Source: Turicimonas muris
Lineage (GTDB): Bacteria > Pseudomonadota > Gammaproteobacteria > Burkholderiales > Burkholderiaceae_F
Length of the DNA stretch: 64,000 bases
Reading direction: 5' to 3'
Assembly (NCBI RefSeq): GCF_002221595.1
Contig: NZ_NHMP01000003.1
Span: 275,049 to 339,048 of the forward strand
Part shown: positions 49,747 to 59,413 of the stretch, in pieces
How positions within the stretch are numbered: the stretch's first letter is position 1
Layout of the letters: each line of letters starts with the position of its first letter
Notes under the pieces: generated by a model
Told to the model about the DNA's origin: nothing
What the model saw: only the letters and a program-made list of their open reading frames with translations
The model's database searches: none
Made by a program: the position numbers and the translations under genes

Positions 49747-50589
49747 CTATTCTTTTCTCTTTAGAATTGACGCACGGCCGGACTCTTCTTCAATGATTTC
49801 TCCGTAATCATCGGCAAGAATCGAACCTGACAGCGGATTCTTAACGGAAAGAACCGAGCCGCGGATTTCAGCACGCACCGATGATTCTTCAAATGCAAGA
49901 TCGGTGTTTTTCATCGTGCAATTCTTAAGAATAAGATCCTTTGCAAAGCACAGCGGCTGGGTTCCTTCTATTTCACAGTTTTCTAAAACCATATTGGTAG
50001 AAAACCAGCCGAGGTATTCTCCTTTAATTACGGAGTTTCTTACCGTGACGTTTTCGCTATGCCAGAAGGCGTCTTTGGTATCTAAAACAGAGTCTTCAAT
50101 AACGATATCCCGGCAGTATTGGAAAGAATATTTGCCGTTCTGCTTCAAATTCTTCAAGTACAAATCTTGAGTATCCAAGAACACATACTCGGCTTCCAAA
50201 GTCGAATCGTTTACTGTAATTCCTCTGCATTTCCAACCAAACTCAGGAGAGTTGATTAGACAACGCTCTAAGAGAATGTTCTGACAGTCGCGAAGGGCTT
50301 TGATTCCTCCTAAAACTGAATCTAAAATTTTGCCGTTGAAACAGTACCAAAGAGCAGCTCTAGCCTTCTCATCAAGACGGCACTTCCAAAGCTCAAATCG
50401 ATCAGCATGCCAGAGAGGATATCTCAAGGAGAATAAACAGTTCTCAACCACAATATTTTGAGGGTGTTTAAGCGGTGACTCTCCATCGGTCGGTCCTGCA
50501 AAAACACAGTTTCTCAGAGCCGTGTCCTCCAACTTGCACAGAGCTCTCTCCATGTCAAAGCTTTTTCCGCATATTTCATGTTTGAACAT
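49747..50589 (-). CDS. DUF3737 family right-handed beta-helix protein
   Basis: About 280 residues made of repeated short strands such as NIVVENCLFS, NILLERCLIN, DIVIEDSVLD and NVTVRNSVIK at near 20-residue spacing, typical of a pectate-lyase-like beta helix. The family (DUF3737) has no assigned function. ATG 50589 is chosen because AAAGGA lies upstream and the extension to 50733 overlaps the next gene. It follows the cyclophilin-like gene by five bases. Confidence 0.8.
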   Translation of the reverse strand: MFKHEICGKSFDMERALCKLEDTALRNCVFAGPTDGESPLKHPQNIVVENCLFSLRYPLWHADRFELWKCRLDEKARAALWYCFNGKILDSVLGGIKALRDCQNILLERCLINSPEFGWKCRGITVNDSTLEAEYVFLDTQDLYLKNLKQNGKYSFQYCRDIVIEDSVLDTKDAFWHSENVTVRNSVIKGEYLGWFSTNMVLENCEIEGTQPLCFAKDLILKNCTMKNTDLAFEESSVRAEIRGSVLSVKNPLSGSILADDYGEIIEEESGRASILKRKE

Positions 50590-50594
50590 TAGGA

Positions 50595-51011
50595 TTAATC
50601 CTTTGAATAAAATCTTATCTTTCTGCTCCCCGATTCTTTTATGGATTTCAAAGCTTCCGGCGATAAGGTCCCTAAAGAATAGAGACCGGTAGAGGGCCGA
50701 AAATCTTTGATAAATACGGCGAGATTTCCCCAAGGAGCGTAGTAAGTCAGATCTCCGGTCAATGGAGTAAAACCATTTGCAGGGCCAACCGGAGCTAGTT
50801 TTTTTGTTAAATACGCTATCCTCTCGAAAGCGCCGTAATCCTCAAATTTCAATTCTTGGGGAAGTTGTTTTAAAAATTCTTTAGCTTCTTGACTGTCATT
50901 CAAGCTGACAGAATATTCTTTTCCGTCACATTCCAAGTAGATTTCCGCCGCCATACTATTACCAAAAATAAGAATCCCAAGCAGGGTCACCATTAATCTG
51001 ATTATTTTCAT
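50595..51011 (-). CDS. Exported cyclophilin-like protein
   Basis: A 138-residue protein with a signal peptide (LMVTLLGILIFGNSMAAE) and a cyclophilin-like beta barrel of the YlqF/TM1367 type: SVSLNDSQEAKEFLKQLP, GDLTYYAPWGNLAVFIKDF and LYSLGTLSPEALKSI. These proteins lack clear prolyl-isomerase residues. AAAGGAG precedes ATG 51011. It forms a likely operon with the DUF3737 gene. Confidence 0.75.
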   Translation of the reverse strand: MKIIRLMVTLLGILIFGNSMAAEIYLECDGKEYSVSLNDSQEAKEFLKQLPQELKFEDYGAFERIAYLTKKLAPVGPANGFTPLTGDLTYYAPWGNLAVFIKDFRPSTGLYSLGTLSPEALKSIKESGSRKIRFYSKD

Positions 51012-51112
51012 TTTTAACTCCTTTAGGAGGGATGAAAAAATTTTAGGACTTCCTGCGAAGAATGTGAAATACTTATTTTAGATAGTATTTATTATTTTTA
51101 TGCATAAGTACT

Positions 51113-51146
51113 AAAAGGCTGCAGAGGTTGAATTCTGCGGCCTTTT
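51113..51146. terminator. Bidirectional terminator
   Basis: AAAAGGCTGCAGA (51113-51125) pairs with TCTGCGGCCTTTT (51134-51146), one G-T, around an 8-base loop. It lies 17 bases after the peptidase gene on the minus strand. Confidence 0.85.
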
Positions 51147-51162
51147 CATGGGTTAGCTATCC

Positions 51163-52410
51163 TTAAAGAAGCGGTTTAGTGTCTGATGTTCCAGCCAACG
51201 CCAGTGATGTGAGAAGAATCAATTTCGGACCAAGTTCTGTCTTTTCAAAAACAAAATGTTCTTTCAAAGTATGAGCACCAATCCCCTTTCCTCCGGAGCA
51301 AAGGCAAGTTGAAGGAATATTCAAACTCATCGCCGCATTAGCGTCCGTTGAAGACAGCCCGTAGTTCGTCAATTCAATGCCCAAAGCTTTTTGTGCGGCG
51401 CGGGCAGACTGAAGAACAGGACAATCATGTGGACGCAAACCTGCAGGACGGTTTCCGATTTGAGTAGTCGTCACCTTTAAGTGGGTTTCCGGCAAAGCGT
51501 TCGGCCATCTTGCGTTTTCTTCCTTAACGGCTTTCTCAAAAGCTGCCAGAACGGCGTCTTCAACCTTCTTCAATTCGGTATTGTCCGTGCTGCGAATATC
51601 TACGTCCACTTCGCAATGTGCAGCAATTGTGTTGACCGTTGTGCCGCCCTTGATTGTTCCGATAGTAAAGGTTGTCTTCGGATCTTCCGGAACTTCAATC
51701 TTGGCGATCTCGGCACCTGCACGACAAACTGCATGAATAGCACTCGGAGTCTTTCCAAACTCTGCAAAAGAATGGCCTCCGGGACCGTCAACGGCAATTC
51801 TCCAACGGTGAGAACCAACAGCTCCACGAAGAACGCGGCCGACATCCGTGCTATCAACGGCGATAAAGGCGTCTAATTTGGTATTTGCGCACAAGAACTT
51901 AGAACCGCGGATATCTCCGTTGCCCTCTTCGCCCACAGTACCGACAAACAGAATGTCTTCATCAGTTTCAATATTGGCTTCATTCAAAGCTCTCAGGACC
52001 TGAAGAAGTGCTCTTAAGCCGGAGCAATTATCACCGATGCCTGGGGCCCAATAGACATTTCCTTCACGGCGAACCTTAACGTCGGTTTCGGCAGGAAAGA
52101 CTGAGTCCATATGAGCACCGATAGCAATCGTTTTAGCACCGGTTTTACCTTTGCGGCGTCCGAGCACATTTCCAATGCCGTCTTTACAGACATCTGTAAG
52201 ACCGTACTGTTTCATGCGCTTAACCAATTCGTCAGCTCTCTTTTCTTCTTGGAAAGTAGGAGCGCTGATTTCGCACAAATCGACTTGTTCCTGCATTGCC
52301 AATTCAGTTTGGTCCTGAATGCAGCCTAAGGCTTTTTCGACTTGGTTATTCTTCAGAAGCGCAGCAATAGTATTTGTGTACTGTTCAAGAATAGGAGGAT
52401 GATTTGTCAT
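51163..52410 (-). CDS. M20 family metallopeptidase (peptidase T-like)
   Basis: A 415-residue cytoplasmic zinc peptidase. The metal motifs are IGAHMDSVF, GIGDNCSGLRALL and GTVGEEGNGD, and the dimerisation (lid) domain starts at GPGGHSFAEFG. Relatives are tripeptidase T and carboxypeptidase G2-like enzymes; the exact substrate is unknown. It begins 12 bases after the DcuC-type gene and is probably co-transcribed, suggesting peptide or amino-acid catabolism coupled to transport. Confidence 0.88.
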   Translation of the reverse strand: MTNHPPILEQYTNTIAALLKNNQVEKALGCIQDQTELAMQEQVDLCEISAPTFQEEKRADELVKRMKQYGLTDVCKDGIGNVLGRRKGKTGAKTIAIGAHMDSVFPAETDVKVRREGNVYWAPGIGDNCSGLRALLQVLRALNEANIETDEDILFVGTVGEEGNGDIRGSKFLCANTKLDAFIAVDSTDVGRVLRGAVGSHRWRIAVDGPGGHSFAEFGKTPSAIHAVCRAGAEIAKIEVPEDPKTTFTIGTIKGGTTVNTIAAHCEVDVDIRSTDNTELKKVEDAVLAAFEKAVKEENARWPNALPETHLKVTTTQIGNRPAGLRPHDCPVLQSARAAQKALGIELTNYGLSSTDANAAMSLNIPSTCLCSGGKGIGAHTLKEHFVFEKTELGPKLILLTSLALAGTSDTKPLL

Positions 52411-52422
52411 AAGTCTTCCTTT

Positions 52423-53688
52423 TTAGCACAAGAAGTACACGGAGATTAACATCACCACAGCTGCAGGAGCAGTTCTCTTAACTACTTCAACAGGAGAAAC
52501 AGCAGCAATACCGGAAAGAAGAATGATACCGCCGGCTAAAGGAGAAGCCTGACGGCCGATACCGGCAGCCATCATAGCTAAGTAACCCAAGTTATCAATC
52601 TGCATACCGAATTTAGCAGCGTGAGGTGTAACAGCTTCGTTGAAAGCAAAAGCTGCAGCGTCGCCGGAGCCGGTCAAGACTGCTAATGCGAATGGTCCGA
52701 TGGAACCGCCGAGTTTTGCAACTTCATTGGCGTGAGTCAGATAGTTAACGAACACTTCGATAACGCCAGCTGCGCGCAAACCAGCGGCGAATACACCAGC
52801 GGCAATGATGATACCTAAAATCTTGGCATAGCCATTACCCATACCGGCGAAGAACTTCTTAGTAACTTCTTCAGGATTGGAACGTGTAACGACAAGTGCG
52901 TAGAAAGTACCGATCAACATAGCTGTTGCAACGGACATCTTCAGTTCTTTGAACCAGATAGAAGCAACGACCAAGAGAACGACAGGAACAATAGGAGCAA
53001 TTGCGAAAAGAATGTTCGGGTGTTCAACTTCGTTGGATGCTTTTTCAATAGCCTGCTGAGTATTGGCAGCAGCCTTAGAGAAGTCGCCCAGGACAAAGCA
53101 AGTAATCGTGATACAGATAATGCTGATTAAACCAAGTGTTACAGTGGTTGAAGCATGAGCGCCGATGAATTCCATGATATCCATGGAAGCCAGCTTAGAG
53201 ATAAACGGGTTATGAGAAACGCCAGGATTCAAATATGCGGGCATCATGCATCCGCCGACAGCCGCAGCAGCCATTGCAGGTCTGAAACCAGCTCTAATCA
53301 TGATAGGAATCATAGTCGGACCTACAGCGGCGCTTAAACCTGCCATAGAAGGGATAGCTGTAGAAATCACGCTTGTAACGATCATACAAGCCGGCAATAA
53401 GAAGAGACCTAATCTCTTTAAGGGCTTCATTAAGAGACTTACGAGATGGATATCACATTTAGTTAATGAGATAACAGCAGCAAAACCTAAAGCAGAGCAG
53501 ATTGCGATAATCAAGCTGCCGTTAGTCATAGACTTATCAAACTGCTTGAATGCCACCATTGGCTGCAATGAGATAAAAGCCATTACAAAACCGGAAGTTA
53601 AGAGAACTAATCTTGTCTCGTATCTCTTAACCAATGCGTAAACAGTCGCTATTACAACGGCAATAGCGATCCAGAATGTCCAGGTCAT
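52423..53688 (-). CDS. DcuC-type anaerobic C4-dicarboxylate carrier
   Basis: A 421-residue membrane protein with about 12 segments and DcuC-family features: SMAGLSAAVGPTMIPIMIRAG, split before the turn, GGCMMPAYLNPGVSHNPF, and the C-terminal GSGDAAAFAFNEAVTPHA. DcuC exchanges or exports succinate during fumarate respiration; sequence alone does not exclude other C4 or amino-acid substrates. AAGGAGAAAGGAA precedes ATG 53688. First gene of a two-gene unit with the M20 peptidase. Confidence 0.83.
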   Translation of the reverse strand: MTWTFWIAIAVVIATVYALVKRYETRLVLLTSGFVMAFISLQPMVAFKQFDKSMTNGSLIIAICSALGFAAVISLTKCDIHLVSLLMKPLKRLGLFLLPACMIVTSVISTAIPSMAGLSAAVGPTMIPIMIRAGFRPAMAAAAVGGCMMPAYLNPGVSHNPFISKLASMDIMEFIGAHASTTVTLGLISIICITITCFVLGDFSKAAANTQQAIEKASNEVEHPNILFAIAPIVPVVLLVVASIWFKELKMSVATAMLIGTFYALVVTRSNPEEVTKKFFAGMGNGYAKILGIIIAAGVFAAGLRAAGVIEVFVNYLTHANEVAKLGGSIGPFALAVLTGSGDAAAFAFNEAVTPHAAKFGMQIDNLGYLAMMAAGIGRQASPLAGGIILLSGIAAVSPVEVVKRTAPAAVVMLISVYFLC

Positions 53689-53914
53689 TTCCTTTCTCCT
53701 TGAGTAAAAAAGTTATTAACGTCTTATTGAGTGAAGTATCACGGAGGAGTATAGACCGTTCCTTCTCCAGTCGATATTGAGCTTTATCCTGAGAAAAAAT
53801 GTCTTTTTGAGAAGAAGTTTTGATTTTGCCTTGACTTCTTTGAATAATTAATTTTCTATTTTCCGAGAGAGAGTTCCAGGCTACAGAAACAAATCTCGAA
53901 AAGAACTTCCATAT

Positions 53915-53944
53915 GCAAAAAGGCAGCCGAAGCTGCCTTTTTGC
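53915..53944 (-). terminator. Rho-independent terminator after htpX
   Basis: Perfect arms GCAAAAAGGCAGC (53915-53927) and GCTGCCTTTTTGC (53932-53944) around a CGAA loop, with T5 on both strands. It lies 15 bases after the htpX stop. Confidence 0.88.
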
Positions 53945-53959
53945 TGGAATTAGAGAATC

Positions 53960-54853
53960 TTAGCGACGAACGTCCATGTCTCTTAGAGCCTTAATTCTAT
54001 CTTGGATAGAAGGATGGCTAGCCAACAACTCACCGATGCTACCGGCAATCCCGAAGCCTTTGACGGCAGGAGGAAGTTCTTCAGTAGGAACAGAACCAAG
54101 TCTGGCCAATGCGTTGATCATTGGTGTTGTACTGCCCATGATCTTTGCAGCGCCTGCGTCAGCTCTGAACTCTCTATGGCGAGAGAAGTAAGCAACAACA
54201 ATAGCCGCCAAAATCCCCAGAACAATATCCAGCACGACGGATGTAACGTAATAACCGATTCCGGGGGCATCGCTTTCGTTACGGAGAACTGCTCTGTCAA
54301 CGAAGTTTCCGATAATTCTGGAGAGAAATACCACGAATGTGTTTGTGACGCCTTGAATAAGAGTCAGAGTAACCATATCACCGTTGGCAACGTGAGCAAT
54401 TTCATGAGCGAGCACTGCTTCTACTTCTTCTTTATTCATGCTGGAGAGAAGACCGGTTGAAACAGCAACCATGGCGTTGTTACGGGATGCGCCCGTCGCG
54501 AAAGCGTTAGCTTCGCCTTCATAGATGCCGACTTCCGGCATACCAATTCCAGCCTTCTGCGCATGGGAGTGAACTGTTTCCAACAACCAAGCCTGAAGCT
54601 TGTTTGTCGGCTGAGTGATCATCTGAACGCCCATTGTGTGCTTCGCAATGGTTTTACTCATGAAAAGAGAGATGAGCGAACCGGTAAAGCCAACAACAGC
54701 TGCGAATACGAGTAAAGAACCCATGTTTTGGTTAGCGCCGGCAATATTGCCGAAGTTAATACCAAACACTGCGGACACGATGTTCAATACGATGCTGAGC
54801 ACAATCAAGATTGCCAAGTTGGTCAGCAGAAAAAAGCCAATTCTTTTTAACAT
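53960..54853 (-). CDS. htpX: HtpX membrane zinc protease
   Basis: A 297-residue inner-membrane M48 protease with two N-terminal helices, the zinc motif HEIAH (150-154) and two further hydrophobic segments. It degrades damaged membrane proteins and overlaps in function with FtsH, also in this window. [20 protein letters not shown] is the conserved segment before the active site. No heat-shock promoter was identified. Confidence 0.95.
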   Translation of the reverse strand: MLKRIGFFLLTNLAILIVLSIVLNIVSAVFGINFGNIAGANQNMGSLLVFAAVVGFTGSLISLFMSKTIAKHTMGVQMITQPTNKLQAWLLETVHSHAQKAGIGMPEVGIYEGEANAFATGASRNNAMVAVSTGLLSSMNKEEVEAVLAHEIAHVANGDMVTLTLIQGVTNTFVVFLSRIIGNFVDRAVLRNESDAPGIGYYVTSVVLDIVLGILAAIVVAYFSRHREFRADAGAAKIMGSTTPMINALARLGSVPTEELPPAVKGFGIAGSIGELLASHPSIQDRIKALRDMDVRR

Positions 54854-54968
54854 ATTTATATTTGTGACTCGTAGGTTATGAGAAAGGTACAGCTAATTAT
54901 CTAAGAAAGCGGGCACGCCGTGGAGCGCGCCTATGGTTAATTTGTATCAAAAGTTTCGTTCCCATCCT

Positions 54969-56138
54969 TTAAATTCTTGACGGGTCTTCAGAGCGCACGG
55001 GCGCAAAGCTGTCCCAATTTCGACATCCAGGACACTGCCACTGAAAACTCTTAGTTACGAAACCACATTTATTACATTTATATCGAACGGTTTTGTCGAT
55101 TTGATTCTTTAAGAAGTCAGACAGCTCTTTCAGCTCCTTATTGTCAGGATCCTGCGCCAAACGCAAGTCGGTTAATCTCTTAAATCCAATTAAAGACTTC
55201 TTCTGAGATAAGTAACGTCGAAGAAATTCCAGAGCGTTTTCCGGCCCCTCGATTTTGCAGATCCAATCGACGGCGGCGTCAACAGAATCAGAGTTGATTC
55301 CTTTTTCTGCTACAGATTCCAGATAGCGTACGGCATCTGCGTCTTTGCCAGCTTTAAGCAAAGTATCTGCGACGGAAGCCACAACCAAAGTCTCATATTC
55401 CGGAGAAATTTTGCCAACCTGTTTCCATACTTCAACTGCTTCATCAAGCTTTCCTTGTTTCTGAAGCATGGTTCCCTGCATGATTAAAGCCCGCTTATTG
55501 TTCGGATCGGCGTGAATAGCTTGCTGCAAATAATGAGCCGCTTCATCAAACTTCTTAAAGAACATGCATTGAAGAGTCAACTCACAGTAAAGGTGAGAAA
55601 TTCTTGACGGATAGGTCTCTCCGGTGACCTTTTCAAGAATGTGAGCCTCATCAATTGCTTTGAGCCACTCTTTTTCAGACTCGTAAATATTCACTAACTC
55701 TTTAATGGCTCGAACTTTGTAGTCGCTTTCCAAGTCAGCGGTTTTTCTAAAGGAATCCTCCGCTCTATCCCAAAGGCCTGCCTTTAAATAGTCCTGACCC
55801 AAGGAAAAGAGTGCACGGGCTCTTTCTTTTTTAGATAAATCTGCTCTATTGTAAAGATGATTATGGATTTTAACCGCGCGATCGTAATCTCCTCTTTTCC
55901 TGTAAAGAGTTCCCAAAGCAAAATGCAGTTCGACCGTATCGGGGTCAATTTTCGCGAGGTTAACTAAGGAATTCAAAGCCTGATCTTTTTTATTATCCAG
56001 CAGCAAATCCAGACCTTTATATAAGGTTTGGGTTTCATCTGCTACTGATTTTTTTTCTTTAATATCGAATGAGCGGGAGAACCAGCCTGCCCCAAAAAGT
56101 ACAGGTACCAACAATAAGTACCAGAGTTCAAATTCCAT
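54969..56138 (-). CDS. lapB: LapB (YciM), lipopolysaccharide assembly TPR protein
   Basis: A 389-residue protein with one N-terminal membrane helix (WYLLLVPVLFGAGWF), about nine tetratricopeptide repeats and a C-terminal rubredoxin-type metal domain (Cys 355, 358, 369, 372 in YKCNKCGF and CPGCRNWDSF). LapB brings LpxC to FtsH and so limits lipid A synthesis; FtsH and GmhA of the same pathway are encoded in this window. In many proteobacteria it follows lapA and ihfB, which are not next to it here. Confidence 0.93.
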   Translation of the reverse strand: MEFELWYLLLVPVLFGAGWFSRSFDIKEKKSVADETQTLYKGLDLLLDNKKDQALNSLVNLAKIDPDTVELHFALGTLYRKRGDYDRAVKIHNHLYNRADLSKKERARALFSLGQDYLKAGLWDRAEDSFRKTADLESDYKVRAIKELVNIYESEKEWLKAIDEAHILEKVTGETYPSRISHLYCELTLQCMFFKKFDEAAHYLQQAIHADPNNKRALIMQGTMLQKQGKLDEAVEVWKQVGKISPEYETLVVASVADTLLKAGKDADAVRYLESVAEKGINSDSVDAAVDWICKIEGPENALEFLRRYLSQKKSLIGFKRLTDLRLAQDPDNKELKELSDFLKNQIDKTVRYKCNKCGFVTKSFQWQCPGCRNWDSFAPVRSEDPSRI

Positions 56139-56157
56139 ATTCAGACCTAATTAATTC

Positions 56158-56193
56158 CAATAAGGAAGAATCGAAACTCGACCTTCCTTATTG
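56158..56193 (-). repeat. Perfect 11-bp inverted repeat before lapB
   Basis: CAATAAGGAAG (56158-56168) and CTTCCTTATTG (56183-56193) enclose a 14-base loop, 20 bases before the lapB start codon. It could be an operator or a leader hairpin. The remaining 299-base gap to 56437 shows no gene or known RNA. Confidence 0.5.
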
Positions 56194-56437
56194 CCTTCAT
56201 CATTATTTTCAAAGAGGACCTTTGCAGAAGCAATACTGCATCCCTAGGCAATTAAAACGTAATCTTGAATTCTAGTGAAGTTTAAGAAAAAACTCACCTT
56301 TTTTAGGTTATTGAGAACGTAATCAGTAAATGTCTCAAGAGGAGCTCGCTCAATCTCACTGTCGAAACACTTTCCGAGGAGAAAGATCCAAAAAGCCTTT
56401 CTATACATCGGAAGGCCATCTTTTCCATTCTCTCAAA

Positions 56438-57321
56438 TTAAGCCTTATTTATATCGATTAATTTGTACTGGTCATGGCCCATTTTTCTTTCCTTCATTGC
56501 TGACAACTGGCGAAGTCCTTTTCGTGATGTGATTCTTTCCATCAAATCTCTGTTTTGCCCCTCCGGAAGAGCCTTTATCAGATCAATGCTAGCTTGATCA
56601 ATAGCCAGCAAATCAGTTGAAGCGAGAATACCGATATCGGGTGCAGTCGGTTCTGCCGCTGAAGTTCCTGCGCAGTCACAATCAACCGACATTTTTCTTA
56701 AAACATTGATGTATACAATCTTCTTTCCAAAATGGTCCGTGATTGCTTTCGCTCCGTCGGCCATGCGCTCCATCAGTTCCTCTCCACGGATCCATTGTCC
56801 ATTGTGATCCAGCAGACCATGCAACTGTGCCTTTCCACCTTCCGGACCGCTAGAACCGCATCCAATGGCGATGTTTTTCATCGAACCGCCGAAACCGCCC
56901 ATTGTATGCCCTTTGAAGTGAGTAAGTACCAACATGGAGTCATAGTTAAGGAGATTTTTGCCTACTCTGAACCTCTTGACATACTTCGCACCATTTGACG
57001 GCAATTCTGCTTCGCCGTCTTCGTCCATAATATCCACCCGGCTAAAATTCCAACCGTTAATTTTAAGAGTTTCACGATGGCCTTTCGAAGTTTGACGAGG
57101 ACTTCCGTACAGGACATTGCATTCCACAATTGTGCTGTCAGGAATTTGTTCCTGCAATTTTTGTACCCATGGGGAAGGAATGATGTTGGGGCCATGCGGC
57201 TCGCCGGTGTGAAGCTTGATCGCAATCTTTCCATTTAAATTTCCGCCAACCAACTTAAACATTTTGATTAAAGACTGAGGCGAAATCTCTTTGGAGAAAA
57301 ACACCTCTGCCGTTTCATTTT
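56438..57321 (-). pseudogene. DUF362 gene, 3' fragment left of the IS
   Basis: This half keeps the true C-terminus (SRKGLRQLSAMKERKMGHD to INKA) but has lost its start and Tat signal. The original frame is entered from the IS at 57321; the first usable codon is GTG 57304, giving 288 residues. DUF362 proteins are iron-sulfur related; the core GSMKNIAIGCGSSG, MSVDCDCAGT and DIGILASTDLLAIDQASIDLI are complete. The 808 bases 56514-57321 are duplicated at 59414-60221. Confidence 0.85.
56514..57321. repeat. 808-bp direct repeat, copy 1
   Basis: It matches 59414-60221 at a constant offset of 2,900 bases, with no difference found on line-by-line comparison. It ends exactly at the left end of the IS. 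Interpreted as an unusually long target-site duplication. Confidence 0.92.
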
Positions 57322-59413
57322 CCTGAGTTTCAGAGAATAAATTGAGGAAATTTTGTTATATCTATTGGGCCTCAATGTATCTCTAATTTTTCATTTTTTT
57401 ATTCCTCGTAGTAGTAGTTCACTCGATAGAGAAGTAACTGTTCAAATCTCCGGATAGCCCCAGTTTCCTTCTCAAGGTTGCTGCGGTTTCATAGTCCTCT
57501 AGCACCGGCATAGATACGGCTTTGCAGATGTTTTTTACATCGTCTGAAATCCCTGTAGTTGCATAGACCGCCGGCAGTCTCTCTAATTTGATTCTTGTCG
57601 TCCTTAGTCCGTTGAGACTTTCCACGATCTTCTCTATGGAAATTGGGGTCTGGTTGGATTTGAGCTTGTACTCGAGCAAACGCGAAATTACTAATGCGAT
57701 ATAACAACAAAGAAAATGACCGCGGATGTGTTGCTCAGTGCGCACATACACCGGTCGTGCTTCTAATTGACTTTTCAAGAGGCGGAAATTGCTCTCTATG
57801 TGCCAGAGCTCTCTGTAGATGCTTAGGATTTCCTCTACAGGATCTTCCAGTGAAGTCTCTATCACATGCATTCCATCGAACTTCTCCTGCTCAACGATCT
57901 TTTCCTCGTCTAAACTCAAACTCTCTTTATCAATCTCAACGCGAACTAATCCCTTGCCTCCTTTTTTCATTTCCGCTGTGAAGGTAGAGGGACGGGTAAC
58001 TAGCCCTATTGCTTTATCAATAAACTTTTGTCTATCGTGTCTGTCTTTATCAAAGCGCTTTTTAGAGAATGTAACGATGTACCTGCGCTTGAGCGTTCCT
58101 TTTTTTCTCTTATTTTTAGCTCGAGTTTCATAGGGCTTTAATATCTTCTCCAGCCGTTCTATCTCTGCAGGATTATCATGCTCCTTTGCAAACTCCGGAT
58201 AACGATAGTTAACTTTGGTTTCAAGCGTGACCTCTTTGTACCAGTTTTCTTCCACAACCCCGTCATCATCGACCACGGTATATGAGATTCTTCCTTCCGG
58301 GCAAAGGGCAGCGGCCTTGACTTCCTCGGAAGCGCTTCTAATCTTCGATGAGAATACATAGTCGTGACCAAGCTCGACCAGGCAGTGAATGTTGGCCGTG
58401 TTGTTAAGGCCCCTATCGGCCACGACTACAAGTTTTTCAACCCCATAAGTTTTTTTCAATTCTTCTACAAAAGGAATCATCGTCGGAGATTCTCCCTGAT
58501 TGCCTTTATAGAGTTTATAGCTGACTGGCAGTCCGTCTTTGTCAGCAGCTAAGGCCATAACTACCTGAACTTCATTAAATTTTTTATCTTTTGAGTAACC
58601 GAATTCTCGAAGACTGTCGGCTCGAATGCTTTCAAAGGCGTAAGTAGTAATGTCATAGAGGCACACTCGCGTGTCTCGTTGAGGATTTTGTTCTAAAAGC
58701 TTTTTATTCAGATATTTGATAATGGCTTCTTTATTATCGCTGAGCAGATCTAAGCAATTGTAGTAATCGGAAAGGTTCTGCGGCCTAGCACCGAGATATG
58801 TGACTGGTACTAAGCGTTTGGTTTTAGCCTTTGACCAAGGGGATAAAATTCTTGTAAGACACAGTTGGCGGACAACTTCAGAAAAATCGAACTGAACGTT
58901 CGTACCATTTTTAAGATAAGTGAGCTTGTAAGGCAGTTTAAGTTCATTCCAAAGCCGACTTAAAACCACCAACCCAAGACCTCGTAACGCCGGCTTTTCT
59001 CCTTTTAAGCTCAGGCCGTCCTTAGCTTCTTTGAGAAGTTGATCTTTAATATTTTTATTTAAAACCATCCTTTGGTTTAGATCAGTTGCTGCAGCCTCAC
59101 GATTAAGAGCTTCAACCTCGGCTTTAATTTTTTGTATAGCAAGAGGGTCTGCCGCAAGCAGCATCTTCTCATTTCCACATTTGCGATAAATATTTTTCCG
59201 GGCTTGTCCTTTTTCATTTCTGTAGGAGGAAGCGATATAGACACTTCGATTCCCCTCTTTATTAGAACTGTACATGACGTGGTAACGCATAAACCCCTCT
59301 CTATACTATTACCATTATTTTACTACATATAACCAAAAAAAGTCAAGAGAGATTTTCCTTTTATTTTCAGATAGTAATTATGAAAATAAGGGGGTTTCGG
59401 TATCAAACTCAGG
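57322..59413 (-). mobile_element. IS1634/IS1549-type insertion sequence
   Basis: A 2,092-bp element containing one transposase gene. Its ends are CCTGAGTTT (57322-57330) and AAACTCAGG (59405-59413), a perfect 9-bp terminal inverted repeat that coincides exactly with the borders of the 808-bp direct repeats. Non-coding ends are 97 and 123 bases. Long, variable-length target duplications are known for IS1634 (Mycoplasma mycoides) and IS1549 (Mycobacterium smegmatis) of this IS4-superfamily group. Confidence 0.9.
57419..59290 (-). CDS. IS1634-family DDE transposase
   Basis: A 623-residue transposase. The catalytic acids appear as CLYDITTYAF (first Asp), VVVADRGLNN (second Asp) and, in a Y-R-E-K-type region, YRELWHIESNFRLLKSQLEA (Glu), followed by RPVYVRTEQHIRGHFLCC. 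An N-terminal region of about 200 residues precedes the DDE core. GAGGGG lies before ATG 59290. The frame is intact, so the element may be active. Confidence 0.93.
   Translation of the reverse strand: MRYHVMYSSNKEGNRSVYIASSYRNEKGQARKNIYRKCGNEKMLLAADPLAIQKIKAEVEALNREAAATDLNQRMVLNKNIKDQLLKEAKDGLSLKGEKPALRGLGLVVLSRLWNELKLPYKLTYLKNGTNVQFDFSEVVRQLCLTRILSPWSKAKTKRLVPVTYLGARPQNLSDYYNCLDLLSDNKEAIIKYLNKKLLEQNPQRDTRVCLYDITTYAFESIRADSLREFGYSKDKKFNEVQVVMALAADKDGLPVSYKLYKGNQGESPTMIPFVEELKKTYGVEKLVVVADRGLNNTANIHCLVELGHDYVFSSKIRSASEEVKAAALCPEGRISYTVVDDDGVVEENWYKEVTLETKVNYRYPEFAKEHDNPAEIERLEKILKPYETRAKNKRKKGTLKRRYIVTFSKKRFDKDRHDRQKFIDKAIGLVTRPSTFTAEMKKGGKGLVRVEIDKESLSLDEEKIVEQEKFDGMHVIETSLEDPVEEILSIYRELWHIESNFRLLKSQLEARPVYVRTEQHIRGHFLCCYIALVISRLLEYKLKSNQTPISIEKIVESLNGLRTTRIKLERLPAVYATTGISDDVKNICKAVSMPVLEDYETAATLRRKLGLSGDLNSYFSIE

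Noticed and set aside
49545..49796. 83-residue ORF on + in the 49478-49746 gap
   Set aside because: No Shine-Dalgarno, runs into the end of the DUF3737 gene, no recognisable motif. The 269-base gap otherwise shows nothing.
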